This document shows, one piece after another, positions 33,515-43,047 of a stretch of DNA of 64,000 nucleotides. The first letter of the stretch is position 1. Every line of letters starts with the position of its first letter. Below the pieces are notes generated by a model. The model was not told where the DNA came from. It was given only the letters and a program-made list of their open reading frames with translations, and ran no database searches. Source of the DNA: Epilithonimonas sp042695135 (GTDB lineage: Bacteria; Bacteroidota; Bacteroidia; Flavobacteriales; Weeksellaceae); NCBI RefSeq assembly GCF_042695135.1, contig NZ_CP170547.1, positions 1,178,001 through 1,242,000 of the forward strand, in the 5' to 3' direction. The position numbers and the translations under genes are program-made.

Positions 33515-35167
33515 TTACTTCTTCCTCGTCAAATACTTTCTTCCAGGAATAAACAACAACAAAGCACCGATCACAAACATTGATAATCTGGAAAGAAAAT
33601 CGCCGCTTTTTGTATAAAATGTTTCGTGGTCGATGAGGTTTACTTTTGCCACCAAAGCGCCTTTAGAACCGTAAGGCAGATCATCCACAATGTCGCCTCG
33701 TGAATTGATATGCGCACTTGTTCCACTATTCGCAGCTCTTGCAATTTCGCGTCGGGTTTCTATGGCGCGTAATTTTGCGTAATATAATAATTGCTTATGT
33801 CCCTGAGAATAGCCCCACCAGGAATCGTTGGTTACGATCGTGAGAAGATTTGCGCCTTTTTTTACGTAACCTGTCACGAATTCTCCATAAATACTTTCGT
33901 AACAAATAATTGGCGCAATAACTGATTTGTTGTAAGGGTTTGCGAACACTTTTCGTTCTTTGGAAACGCCGAGAGAACGCGTTGTTCCGCCAAGATCCAG
34001 CATCACATTTCCTAAAATAGGTTTGAAGAAATTGATATAAGGGAAGATCTCGACGCCGGGAACCAGCATTGCTTTGTGATAAACTTCCGGCTGGTGATTT
34101 GGGATGATTTGAATGGCCGAATTATATTCGTCAACCCAAATGCCTTGTCTATCGAGATAACTGGCTGTAACTGGTTTCTCTTCATTATTTTTGTAAACAT
34201 AATAGCTGGAAATCCCACCTGTGAAAACTGATTTCGGGTGTTGGGAAAGGAATGCTTTTATATTATTAATGAGCAGACTATTATTAAAACCTCTTTCACT
34301 GATAGAACCTGGTCCGGGCAAAGAGGTTTCAGGAGAAAGATAGAGATCGATATTTTGATTTCCTTTTCTGCTTTTCAAAACCGAATTTTCGGTAGCTAGT
34401 TTGAGCAAGTCGCTTTCAATCATCAAACTGTCTTTCTGATACTTTTCGTTATAAGGATCCAAAGCCGGCTGAAGCATTGTCACATTCAGAGTACCAATAG
34501 TTTTTGGCGTATAATTATAATATTTAACCAAAGAAATCAACATTGGCAAAATGATAAAACCTGCCAACATCGATACATTTTTGATAAGTGGTTTTCTTTT
34601 TCGTCCGGCTTCCCAGATTCTAAGAGTATAAAAAGCCAAAACGTTGCAGATTAAGATCCAGAAACTTCCGCCAGTTGTACCAAAAGTATCATACCATTGG
34701 ATGAATTGATGATATTCTGCAAAAACATTTCCGAGATTCAGCCAAGGCCAGGTAAATTCCCAAACGAGGTGCAGCTTCTCAAACGTCATCCAGATCACTA
34801 CAAAAAATACCAAACCGAAGTATGTTCCCTGACTTCTTTTATAGATATGATAAAAGTGGAAAATGATCGACATAAAAAAGGCATTCGTAAGAACAGGAAA
34901 GAGAACTGCCAAAAGCGAATTGCTGCCATCCGGAAGTTTGGAATTGTAAAGCCAGCCTGTCGTAACGGCATTCCAGACAACAAAAGTGAGATAGGACAAA
35001 CCAAATATTGCTAAGCTTTTCTTTTTTATGTTGCTGAATTTCTGAATATTATGCTCCATCATTAACAAAGGAACAAATGCAAAAAATATAAAAAACGGAA
35101 TCCCGTAAGTCGGCCACGAAATGGCGAGCAAAACTCCGGAAATTAGAGCTAATAGAAGGTTTTTCAT
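33515..35167 (-). CDS. lnt: Apolipoprotein N-acyltransferase
   Basis: Last step of lipoprotein maturation: transfers an acyl chain to the N-terminal Cys. 550 residues. N-terminal hydrophobic helices (about 1-210) followed by the carbon-nitrogen hydrolase domain with the Glu-Lys-Cys triad: Glu in LSPETSLPGPG, Lys in YHKAMLVPGVEIFPY, and Cys in IICYESIYGEF. Length fits the family. Next to gldG/gldF, with 18 bases to gldG, so probably in the same operon. Envelope-biogenesis context. Confidence 0.95.
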   Translation of the reverse strand: MKNLLLALISGVLLAISWPTYGIPFFIFFAFVPLLMMEHNIQKFSNIKKKSLAIFGLSYLTFVVWNAVTTGWLYNSKLPDGSNSLLAVLFPVLTNAFFMSIIFHFYHIYKRSQGTYFGLVFFVVIWMTFEKLHLVWEFTWPWLNLGNVFAEYHQFIQWYDTFGTTGGSFWILICNVLAFYTLRIWEAGRKRKPLIKNVSMLAGFIILPMLISLVKYYNYTPKTIGTLNVTMLQPALDPYNEKYQKDSLMIESDLLKLATENSVLKSRKGNQNIDLYLSPETSLPGPGSISERGFNNSLLINNIKAFLSQHPKSVFTGGISSYYVYKNNEEKPVTASYLDRQGIWVDEYNSAIQIIPNHQPEVYHKAMLVPGVEIFPYINFFKPILGNVMLDLGGTTRSLGVSKERKVFANPYNKSVIAPIICYESIYGEFVTGYVKKGANLLTIVTNDSWWGYSQGHKQLLYYAKLRAIETRREIARAANSGTSAHINSRGDIVDDLPYGSKGALVAKVNLIDHETFYTKSGDFLSRLSMFVIGALLLFIPGRKYLTRKK

Positions 35168-35185
35168 TATTAATTTACTTTTAGT

Positions 35186-36844
35186 TTAAGAAAATATTTT
35201 CTTTCTAATAAAATAAAATCCAGCACTCAAAATTCCCAAAATTCCTAATGGTAAAAGCAAGTTGATCCATTGCCATTTCGACCGTTCTTCATCCACTCTT
35301 TCTCTGTCGAGTAATCTTATTTCGATGGTTCTGTTGCGGAGTTCCATCAGATTGCTGTCGTCGAGAAGATAATCTAATGCATTTCTCAGGAACTGCGCAT
35401 TTCCGTAATGTTCTTTGGTAAGCAGATCTTCGCCCAAAGGGAGCGGTTTTCCTTTCCAGATTTGATTTCTTGCAATATCACCATCAGCAATTACCAGCAT
35501 TTTATTTTCCGGACTTTGAGCTTTGAAACCAGGATAAGCATTTTTCTCGCTTCTTGTTGCATAAGCTGAGGTGAATTTTCCTTCCAGTGCTACAGCGAAA
35601 ATTTTTGGTTGAGTAGGACGTTCCATCTCTCCGATGCTGTCTGCACGAACGATTTCGGAAAGTGCAACGTAATTTGGAACCGTTTTGCTAATCGTTCTTT
35701 CACTCGATTCAAAAAGAACTCTGGTTTTGATGTTTTTTCTTCCCAAAGTATCAATAGAAGTGGGGAATTCAAACTTCACAGGATTGATATTTTTGGTGAT
35801 AGGATTCTTAGTTTCCGCAATTCCCAACGGGAAATAAGGCCAGAGAAAACTGCTGTACTGCGGATTTCCGGCCACTTCGCCAGAAACGATTCTGATCAAA
35901 GCAGATTTTTTCATATCCTTCGTCAAAGCAGGATTGATCCTTAGTCCATAATTGAACATAAAATCTGTCAGATTAAGGTCAATTGGATAAGCCATTATCT
36001 TTTTCGCCTGGAAAAGTGTGTCCATTTCGGCGTTTACGGCATCGATCATCCAAAGGGTTTTTCCGCCGTTCATAATATACTGATCCAGAATTACCTTTTC
36101 ATTATCGGTAAAGGCTTTTCTCGGTTTTGCTATGACGATTGCATCCATTTGTTTCAACTTTGGAACGTCTGCCAGAGAAAGTTCGGTTTTGTTTTCCGGA
36201 ATTATCGGTCCAATGTTATAATTTTCCATTGCAACATTCAAAAAGCCCTGAAACTCATCCGGACTTAGTTCTTGCTGATTGACCAAAAATCCGACATTTT
36301 TCGCTGTTTCTTCCGTCATTCCCTTGATTGTGGAAGCAAAATTGTATTCCAGATTTTCTATCGATTTGTTAAGCTGAGTACTTGCGTCAATTCCGGATTG
36401 CTGAACGATAAGCGGAACCGCCGTTCCATAACCGTTATATTTGATTGCAGCATAAGGAAACATCACGATTTCCGAAACTTTTCCGTCCTTCATATCCGGA
36501 AGAATAGACGGCTGCATTCCCATTCCTGCCAAAGTATCCTGCGGAATTTTCTCTGCAATCGGATCCCGGAATTTATAGTCAATTTTTGGATTGATCTTGC
36601 GGAACTCGTCCAGCATAAATTTGGTTTCGTTCTGCAGCTGTTTGAAAGAAGCCGGAAAATCGCCGTCCAGATAAACCTCGATGGTCATTGGTTTCTTCAC
36701 ATTCTCCAAAACTTTGATGGTAGAATCCGAAAGTGTATATCGTTTTTCAGCCGTCAGGTCAAAGCGTTTGTAAACCAATCCGCTCATTCCGATGATCAGA
36801 AGAACCGCTATAATAATAAGTGTGATTTTATTTTTTTTATTCAT
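35186..36844 (-). CDS. gldG: Gliding motility ABC transporter component GldG
   Basis: 552 residues. N-terminal membrane helix (ITLIIIAVLLIIGMSGLVY) followed by the GldG N-terminal signature (FDLTAEKRYTLSDSTIKVLENVKKPMTIEVYLDGDFPASF), a long extracytoplasmic domain of ABC_transp_aux type (MWMIDAVNAEMDTLF), and a C-terminal membrane helix (WINLLLPLGILGILSAGFYF). Together with GldF and the ATPase GldA, which is not in this window, it forms a transporter needed for gliding in Flavobacterium. Whether this organism glides cannot be told; non-gliding relatives keep these genes. Confidence 0.95.
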   Translation of the reverse strand: MNKKNKITLIIIAVLLIIGMSGLVYKRFDLTAEKRYTLSDSTIKVLENVKKPMTIEVYLDGDFPASFKQLQNETKFMLDEFRKINPKIDYKFRDPIAEKIPQDTLAGMGMQPSILPDMKDGKVSEIVMFPYAAIKYNGYGTAVPLIVQQSGIDASTQLNKSIENLEYNFASTIKGMTEETAKNVGFLVNQQELSPDEFQGFLNVAMENYNIGPIIPENKTELSLADVPKLKQMDAIVIAKPRKAFTDNEKVILDQYIMNGGKTLWMIDAVNAEMDTLFQAKKIMAYPIDLNLTDFMFNYGLRINPALTKDMKKSALIRIVSGEVAGNPQYSSFLWPYFPLGIAETKNPITKNINPVKFEFPTSIDTLGRKNIKTRVLFESSERTISKTVPNYVALSEIVRADSIGEMERPTQPKIFAVALEGKFTSAYATRSEKNAYPGFKAQSPENKMLVIADGDIARNQIWKGKPLPLGEDLLTKEHYGNAQFLRNALDYLLDDSNLMELRNRTIEIRLLDRERVDEERSKWQWINLLLPLGILGILSAGFYFIRKKIFS

Positions 36845-36854
36845 CTTACATATT

Positions 36855-36885
36855 TTGACAGTTGTTAGTTGTCAGTTGATGGATT
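36855..36885. repeat. GTTG-type repeat between gldG and gldF
   Basis: ACAGTTGTTAGTTGTCAGTT then GATGG, same word family as 2729-2803, 37642-37673 and 50058-50090. It fills most of the 66-base gap inside the gld operon. Confidence 0.6.
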
Positions 36886-36910
36886 TAATATTTTATCTTT
36901 TTACTCTTTC

Positions 36911-37639
36911 CTACTTCTTTTTCCAGACAAACCAGCTTGCCAAACCTAATCCTAAGAATATAACAAACAGGAAATAGAAAACATCTCTCGTATCAATCTG
37001 TCCTCTTGTGAATGCTAAGAAATGCTGATAAAATCCAATGTTCTGCAAGATGTAATCTGCACTTCCCAATAATTTATAACTCGCCAATTGCTCGATCCCG
37101 AAATATGAGATGAAACAAATAAAAATACCAGATAGGTAAGCTGTGATTTGATTTGATGAAAATGATGATGCCAGGATTCCAACTGCGGAAAAAGCAGCAA
37201 TTAGAATGATTAATCCAATATAACTTCCGAAAGTCATGCTTCCATCGATATTGCCTTCCGGAACACCCAAAACGTAAACCGTGTAATAATAAACCAACGA
37301 GGGCAACAGACACAAAATCCCAACCAGCCAAACGGATAGAAATTTTCCTATAACAATATCTGTAATTTTCACTGGTTGAGAAAATAGCCAGAACAAAGTT
37401 CCGGATTGTTGTTCCTCGGCCAAAGTTTTCATACTGATGGCGGGAATAATGAAAATAAAAAGCCACGGCGAAAGCACGAAAAAACTTTGTATCGTTGCAC
37501 TTCCGATATCGAAAATATTAAAATCATTCTCGAAGAAGAAAAGGAATAATGCTGATATAACGCTGAAAGCAGCGATGATGATCCACGCGCTCCAGTTTCC
37601 GAAAAAATTCCAAAGTTCTTTTTTGAATATTGCGATCAT
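36911..37639 (-). CDS. gldF: Gliding motility ABC transporter permease GldF
   Basis: 242-residue membrane protein with six predicted helices (among them WSAWIIIAAFSVISALFLFF, FFVLSPWLFIFIIPAISMK, LILIAAFSAVGILASSF). The signature SMKTLAEEQQSGTLFWLFSQPV is the conserved cytoplasmic loop of this ABC2-type permease. Partner of GldG, 66 bases downstream. It is first in the gldF-gldG-lnt run on the minus strand. Confidence 0.95.
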   Translation of the reverse strand: MIAIFKKELWNFFGNWSAWIIIAAFSVISALFLFFFENDFNIFDIGSATIQSFFVLSPWLFIFIIPAISMKTLAEEQQSGTLFWLFSQPVKITDIVIGKFLSVWLVGILCLLPSLVYYYTVYVLGVPEGNIDGSMTFGSYIGLIILIAAFSAVGILASSFSSNQITAYLSGIFICFISYFGIEQLASYKLLGSADYILQNIGFYQHFLAFTRGQIDTRDVFYFLFVIFLGLGLASWFVWKKK

Positions 37640-37641
37640 AA

Positions 37642-37747
37642 TTTAGTTGTCAGTTGATGGTTTAGAGTTGATAGTTTTTGATTCTTCATCTTGTCAGGCT
37701 GAGGTTTTCGATGCTTTGACGTTTGTCAGGCTGAGGCTCTCGAAGCC
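37642..37747. repeat. Composite repeat: GTTG-type plus two TGAGGCTCTCGAAG-type copies
   Basis: Between gldF and hemJ. 37642-37673 is GTTGATGGTT-type. Two copies of the other motif follow: TTGTCAGGCTGAGGTTTTCG (37691-37710, degenerate) and TTTGTCAGGCTGAGGCTCTC with GAAGCC (37722-37747), as direct repeats 31 bases apart. Confidence 0.7.
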
Positions 37748-37752
37748 TTTTT

Positions 37753-38325
37753 TTATTCTTGATTCCTCCGCCTTGATTCTTTTGTCTTATTTCTATTAAC
37801 AAGTTTTACGATAGAGGTTATCAGAATCACAATTCCGAAAAATCCTAAAAGCAGCTGCCACCAATATTCAATAACGTAATATTTTAAGATTACTGTAAAA
37901 ACGACCGCAAATAAAATAAAGGTTGCAATCTCGTTGAATTGTCTTAGTTTGATGTTGCTTGTCAGTAAAATACTGCCGTTCAGTTTTTTGAGTTCTTTTA
38001 CTTTTTTCCAGCACCAGAAATGGTAAATTCCCAATCCGACCAAAAAAGTCAGTTTCAAATGAAACCAAGGCGTTTTCATTAATCCGGAATTCAGAAAAAT
38101 CATTGTCAGTCCGCTAAGTAACATCAGAATTCCGGCAGGAACAGTAATGATATTCCAAAGCCTGACTGCCATAAAAATATATTGATTTCTGAGAATCTGC
38201 TGTTTTACTTCATCAAATTCATCCGTATCCTTGTAGTAAACAAAAAGTCTTACCAGATAGAAAATCCCGGCAAAATAACTTACCATAAAAATAATGTGAA
38301 TCGCTTTGATAACGGAATACAGCAT
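37753..38325 (-). CDS. hemJ: Protoporphyrinogen IX oxidase HemJ
   Basis: 190 residues from the ATG at 38325 (the frame extends six codons to a TTG only). Four-helix membrane enzyme of heme synthesis that oxidises protoporphyrinogen IX. Conserved heme-binding His10 (VIKAIHIIFMVSYFAG) and Lys91 (TPWFHLKLTFLVGL) are both present. C-terminal extra helix and a basic tail (NRNKTKESRRRNQE) are slightly longer than usual. Fits with hemL later in the window. Other names for the family are UPF0093/YbaN-type; HemJ is the functional name. Confidence 0.9.
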   Translation of the reverse strand: MLYSVIKAIHIIFMVSYFAGIFYLVRLFVYYKDTDEFDEVKQQILRNQYIFMAVRLWNIITVPAGILMLLSGLTMIFLNSGLMKTPWFHLKLTFLVGLGIYHFWCWKKVKELKKLNGSILLTSNIKLRQFNEIATFILFAVVFTVILKYYVIEYWWQLLLGFFGIVILITSIVKLVNRNKTKESRRRNQE

Positions 38326-38476
38326 TGCGGAATTTTTTTGCAAATATACTTCTTATTGATAGAAGATAAAACAAAGAATTAAAAGATGATGTTTTGATTA
38401 ATTGATGTTAAAATTGAAATAATTTTACTGATTTTCACTAAAAAATGTTTATTTTGTAAGAAATTAGAAAATATTT

Positions 38477-40633
38477 ATGAAAAGAAAATTACAACTATTA
38501 TTTGCAATTTTTCTGGGATTTTTAGGTTTTGCCCAAACCCTGAGACCCGTAGCTAAAGAAGTTGCAGATTCCCACGCAAAAAAGGTCAGTTTTGAGAAAT
38601 TCAATCTGTTTACTTTGGAAACATCAGAAAAACAGGCAACTTTCCAGCAAGCTGCGAGAGATGCAAAAGCTTTGAAGCTCAATGCGTCTCAATTGGCAAA
38701 AATCATCAGCCAAAAACCTCAGGCGCTTGAGCTGACTTATCCTTTTGAAAATGGAGAGATGACGGTAGAATTGGTAAAAGTGGATATTTTCTCACTTGAT
38801 TTCAATGTTTATACGGATAAAGGAAAGGTTTCAAATTATACGCCAGGTGTTTATTACAGAGGAATTATCAAAGGAGATGTGACTTCTGTAGCTGTATTTA
38901 GTTTTTTTGATAATGATGTTGTAGGAATTGCTTCCGTAAAAGATGGCAGCAATATTGTGCTTGGAAAAGGCATTAACTCCGAAGATTTTGTTGTGTATGA
39001 CGACAGCAAGCTAAAGGGCGTTAACTCCTTCGTTTGCAGTACAGATGAACTGATGCAAAATCAAAAGCAGAAAATCTCCTTTGATCCAAATGCAAAAGCA
39101 CCTTTGGTAACGACAAACTGTGTAAGATTGTATTATGAAGTGTGTAATAAGCCTTATAAAAATAATGGTTCTAATGTTACTACAACTACCAATTGGATCA
39201 CAGCTGTGCATAACAATATCAATACTTTATATGTCAATGATGGTGTGAAAATGTCGCTTAAAACCATTTTTATCTGGACAACAGCCGATCCTTACACCGG
39301 AGATTATAATTCTAATCTGGCGGCATTCAGTGCAAACAGACCGACATTTGATGGTGATCTTGCGCACTTGATCAATGCACCATCTACAACCAGTGTTGCT
39401 TATCTTAATTCACTCTGTACAACTTATAAACATGCCTATTCTGGGATAGATCAGAGTTATTCCAATGTTTCTACCTATTCCTGGACAATCGAGGCTATGA
39501 CGCATGAGATGGGGCATTCCCTGGGTTCACCTCATACTCATGCCTGCGCCTGGAACGGAAATAATACAGCAATAGATGGCTGCGGACCGACTGCCGGCTA
39601 CGACGAAGGCTGCTCGGGACCGCTTCCTACAAAAGGAACTATTATGAGTTATTGCCATTTGCTTTCAAATGTGGGGATTAGTTTTGCCAATGGATTTGGC
39701 GCTCAGCCGTCAGCATTGATCAGAGCAAATGTAGATACGAAAGCTTGTCTGGGAACAGATTGTGTGACTACCTGTGCAATTACTGTTTCGTCGGTCGCCA
39801 TCAGCAATATCAGTAAAACCGGATTTTCTGCTACAATTTCAGATAATACATCAACGAGCTGGAAGTACAGAATTACGAAAATGGACGGGACGATCGTAAA
39901 ATCCGGGACTACTTCTACAAAAGCATTCACAGTCACAGGATTGACATCAAATACTTATTATAGATTGTTGGTTGGAACATCTTGTGCTTTGGAAAATGCC
40001 TTCCAGACCAGTGATATGTTTTTGACCAATGATGACTGGTGTGGTAAAACATTTACGGATTCCGGAGGATCTGCAGGAAATTATTCTGATGCGGAGAATT
40101 TTGTTAAAACATTCTATCCGGACTCTGCAGGACAAAAATTGAAGTTAACATTCAGCAGTTTCAACATCGAGCAGGATTATGATTATATGACCATTAAAAA
40201 CGGACCAAGTACATCATCTCCAAGTTTCGCCGGTGCGACTGATTTGACGGGAAGTCTCAATCTGGGTTCTTATACATCTACAGATCCAACAGGAGCGATT
40301 ACCATTATTTTTACTTCAGACTCTGGTTATACAGAAGCTGGCTGGGTCGCAAATTTCTCTTGTGCGGCATTAGGTGTTTCTGATATTAATAAAGATAATG
40401 CGATTTCAATTTCTCCAAATCCTGTTAAGAATAATTTCAAGATTGATGGATCGGGGAAAATCGAATCCGTGACGGTTTTTGATGCTTCCGGTAAACTTAT
40501 TAAAGATTTTGATAAAGATTCGGATTCAGTGTCTAAAAACAGTTATGATGTTTCAAAGCTGAAAACAGGTAATTATGTTATAATGATCAAAACAGACAAA
40601 GAAACCTTAAGTAAAAAACTAATTAAGGAATAA
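38477..40633 (+). CDS. Secreted metzincin protease with Fn3, CUB and T9SS domains, copy 1
   Basis: 718 residues. Signal peptide (1-19, ending FGFAQ), propeptide (about 20-200), then an M12-type metzincin domain: HEMGHSLGSPH at 343-353 (zinc ligands His343, 347, 353; general base Glu344) and a Met-turn TIMSYCH at Met390. Then an Fn3-like domain (about 430-510), a CUB-like domain (WCGKTFTDSGGSAGNYSDAE) and a type A sorting domain (ISPNPVKNNFKIDGSG). A T9SS-exported protease. The next gene is a tandem duplicate. Target substrate unknown. Confidence 0.9.
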   Translation: MKRKLQLLFAIFLGFLGFAQTLRPVAKEVADSHAKKVSFEKFNLFTLETSEKQATFQQAARDAKALKLNASQLAKIISQKPQALELTYPFENGEMTVELVKVDIFSLDFNVYTDKGKVSNYTPGVYYRGIIKGDVTSVAVFSFFDNDVVGIASVKDGSNIVLGKGINSEDFVVYDDSKLKGVNSFVCSTDELMQNQKQKISFDPNAKAPLVTTNCVRLYYEVCNKPYKNNGSNVTTTTNWITAVHNNINTLYVNDGVKMSLKTIFIWTTADPYTGDYNSNLAAFSANRPTFDGDLAHLINAPSTTSVAYLNSLCTTYKHAYSGIDQSYSNVSTYSWTIEAMTHEMGHSLGSPHTHACAWNGNNTAIDGCGPTAGYDEGCSGPLPTKGTIMSYCHLLSNVGISFANGFGAQPSALIRANVDTKACLGTDCVTTCAITVSSVAISNISKTGFSATISDNTSTSWKYRITKMDGTIVKSGTTSTKAFTVTGLTSNTYYRLLVGTSCALENAFQTSDMFLTNDDWCGKTFTDSGGSAGNYSDAENFVKTFYPDSAGQKLKLTFSSFNIEQDYDYMTIKNGPSTSSPSFAGATDLTGSLNLGSYTSTDPTGAITIIFTSDSGYTEAGWVANFSCAALGVSDINKDNAISISPNPVKNNFKIDGSGKIESVTVFDASGKLIKDFDKDSDSVSKNSYDVSKLKTGNYVIMIKTDKETLSKKLIKE

Positions 40634-40650
40634 AAATTCAGCATTAATTA

Positions 40651-40682
40651 AAAATAGCCAAAAAATTATTTTTGGCTATTTT
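40651..40682 (+). terminator. Terminator between the two metzincin genes
   Basis: Perfect 14-bp stem AAAATAGCCAAAAA with its complement and a 4-base loop, followed by T-run. Confidence 0.9.
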
Positions 40683-40857
40683 TTTTGAATAAAAATTGAA
40701 TAACTAAAATATTTGTAAAATAATTTTTTGTTTTTGAAGAATAAAAATTGATTTGTCAATAATATTTACATTATTATAAAATAGTTAAAATTTTGTTTTT
40801 AAAACGAAATTTGAAAAAAAAATGCTTTTTTTGTATTATAAATTTAATTATATGATT

Positions 40858-42999
40858 ATGAAGAGAGTTTTACAACTACTATTTTCAGTATGCGTTGTTA
40901 TTTTTGGATTTTCACAAAATCTAAAACCAATTGCCCAGAAAGTAGCAGATCAAAAATCAAAAAACAGGAGTTTTGTGAAGTTTAGCCCCTTTACAAGAGA
41001 CGTTGCTTCTAAAAATGCCAATCTATATAGTAGTGAGGCATCGGATGTAACAGTAATGCAGTTGAAACCGTCGGAATTACAAACTATTGTGAATGAAAAA
41101 CCGGAGGCAATGGAGCTTACTTTTCCTTTTGAAGGAAGAGAACTAACCGTAGAATTGGTAAAGAATAATATTCTTACAAACGATTTCGAGGTAGAAACAG
41201 ACAAAGGAATCAGAGCCTATACGCCGGGCGTTTATTATCAGGGTATTATAAAAGGAGATAACAGTTCTGTTGTTGCTTTCAGCTTTTTTGATAATGATGT
41301 AGTGGGAGTTGCATCTACAAATGAATTGGGAAATGTTGTTTTAGGTAAAACAAAAAATTCTCAGGATTTTGTTTCTTACAGTGACTATAAATTGAAATCC
41401 AAAAACCCTTTTTCTTGCGGCGCAGATCAGCTTCCGGAAAATGCAGCAAAAAAGATTTCTTTCGATCCTAATAAAAAAACAAGCAATAAACTTACTGCAA
41501 ATTGTGTAAGAGTCTACTTTGAAGTAGGTTATGGACCTTATACTCAGAATGGTTCTAATACAACTACGACAACCAACTGGGTAACTGCATTATTTAATAA
41601 TATAAAGACTTTATATGATAATGAAAGTGTGAAAATGGCCATAAGTTCTATTTATATCTGGACGGCTACGGATCCATACTCGGGTCAGCCAGGGACTATT
41701 TTAAGTCAGTTCAGAACAACCAGAACAACTTTCAATGGAGATATTGCACAGTTGCTGAGAAATCCGGCAACGACGAGTGTTGCTTATGTAGATGCCTTAT
41801 GCGGAACTTACAGATATTCATATTGTGGTGTAAACAGCCAGAATGTTGCTGTTCCGACTTACTCCTGGAATATCGAAGCTATGACGCACGAGATGGGACA
41901 TAATCTAGGTTCTCCACATACACACGCTTGTGCCTGGAACGGAAACAATACAGCAATTGACGGTTGCGGACCGGCATCCGGAAACGACGAAGGTTGTACA
42001 GGACCACTTCCTACGACTACAAAAGGAACTATTATGAGTTATTGCCATTTGGTAAGTTCTGTTGGAATCAGCTTTGCAAATGGTTTTGGTCCTCAGCCTG
42101 GAGACCTTATCAGACAAACGATAGACACTTATGCTTGTATGAGTGGAGATTGTTCCAAAGCTTGTGATGTGACTTTAACTAATATGACAGTTACCAATGT
42201 TACAAATACAGGTGCTACAGTTACAATTACAGATAATACATCTACTTCGTGGAAATACAGAGTTTCAACAATGGATGGAACGATTGTGAAGTCCGGGACA
42301 ACAAACACAAAAGTTTTTAATATTACAGATCTTTCGGCTAATGCATTTTACAAAGTAGAAGTGGGAACAGATTGTTCTCCTTTATACCAAAGATCATTGG
42401 TTATTTTAACAGGTGACAATTGGTGTGGTAAAACAGTTACAGATACCGGAGGAGAAAATGGAAACTACTCAAATAATGAGAGCTGGACAAAAACATTCTA
42501 TCCAAATGATCCTTCTCAGAAACTGAAAATTACTTTTACTGATTTTAATATCAATGCCGGTGATTACATCATCGTAAGAAATGGTTTATCAACAGGAGTT
42601 CCTTTCCAAGGTACAATCAGTGGAAATACTTTACCACCTGCCTTTGAATCTACACACGCAACAGGAGCTATTACCATTACTTTTAAATCCAGTACTGGCG
42701 CAACTGCTTCTGGTTTCAAAGCTAACTTCAGCTGTACAACTCTTGCAGTAGAGGATGTGGTAAATTCTAGAGATATTTCATTGTCTCCAAATCCGGTTAA
42801 GAATCAATTCACTTTGACAGGAATTTCAAAAATAAAAGCGGTTGAAGTCTATGATATCTCAGGAAAATTGGTAAAACAATTTGAAGCAGAAAGTTTATCT
42901 AAAAATACATTCGATGTTTCCAGACTTAAAACAGGAAACTATGTTGTAAAGATCAAAACAGACAATGACAGTTTTAGTAAAAAACTGATCAAGCAATAA
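40858..42999 (+). CDS. Secreted metzincin protease with Fn3, CUB and T9SS domains, copy 2
   Basis: 713 residues from the ATG at 40858; the frame reaches 40822, but the signal peptide (MKRVLQLLFSVCVVIFGFSQ) starts at the second of two in-frame ATGs. Same domain order as copy 1: HEMGHNLGSPH metzincin site, Met-turn TIMSYCHL, Fn3-like, CUB-like (WCGKTVTDTGGENGNYSNNE), T9SS domain (LSPNPVKNQFTLTG). The catalytic half is nearly the same as in copy 1 (HTHACAWNGNNTAIDGCGP identical), whereas propeptide and tail have drifted. A duplicated pair with separate transcripts. Confidence 0.9.
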   Translation: MKRVLQLLFSVCVVIFGFSQNLKPIAQKVADQKSKNRSFVKFSPFTRDVASKNANLYSSEASDVTVMQLKPSELQTIVNEKPEAMELTFPFEGRELTVELVKNNILTNDFEVETDKGIRAYTPGVYYQGIIKGDNSSVVAFSFFDNDVVGVASTNELGNVVLGKTKNSQDFVSYSDYKLKSKNPFSCGADQLPENAAKKISFDPNKKTSNKLTANCVRVYFEVGYGPYTQNGSNTTTTTNWVTALFNNIKTLYDNESVKMAISSIYIWTATDPYSGQPGTILSQFRTTRTTFNGDIAQLLRNPATTSVAYVDALCGTYRYSYCGVNSQNVAVPTYSWNIEAMTHEMGHNLGSPHTHACAWNGNNTAIDGCGPASGNDEGCTGPLPTTTKGTIMSYCHLVSSVGISFANGFGPQPGDLIRQTIDTYACMSGDCSKACDVTLTNMTVTNVTNTGATVTITDNTSTSWKYRVSTMDGTIVKSGTTNTKVFNITDLSANAFYKVEVGTDCSPLYQRSLVILTGDNWCGKTVTDTGGENGNYSNNESWTKTFYPNDPSQKLKITFTDFNINAGDYIIVRNGLSTGVPFQGTISGNTLPPAFESTHATGAITITFKSSTGATASGFKANFSCTTLAVEDVVNSRDISLSPNPVKNQFTLTGISKIKAVEVYDISGKLVKQFEAESLSKNTFDVSRLKTGNYVVKIKTDNDSFSKKLIKQ

Positions 43000-43021
43000 T
43001 AATCTTTAACAGATTAAGTAT

Positions 43022-43045
43022 AAAACCGACAGCAATGTCGGTTTT
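43022..43045. terminator. Bidirectional terminator, metzincin copy 2 / SAM hydrolase
   Basis: Stem AAAACCGACA / TGTCGGTTTT with loop GCAA and a T-run, between convergent genes. Confidence 0.85.
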
Positions 43046-43047
43046 TT

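Noticed and set aside
36272..36868. 198-codon plus-strand open frame opposite gldG
   Set aside because: Shadow of gldG; no recognisable motif and no start context.
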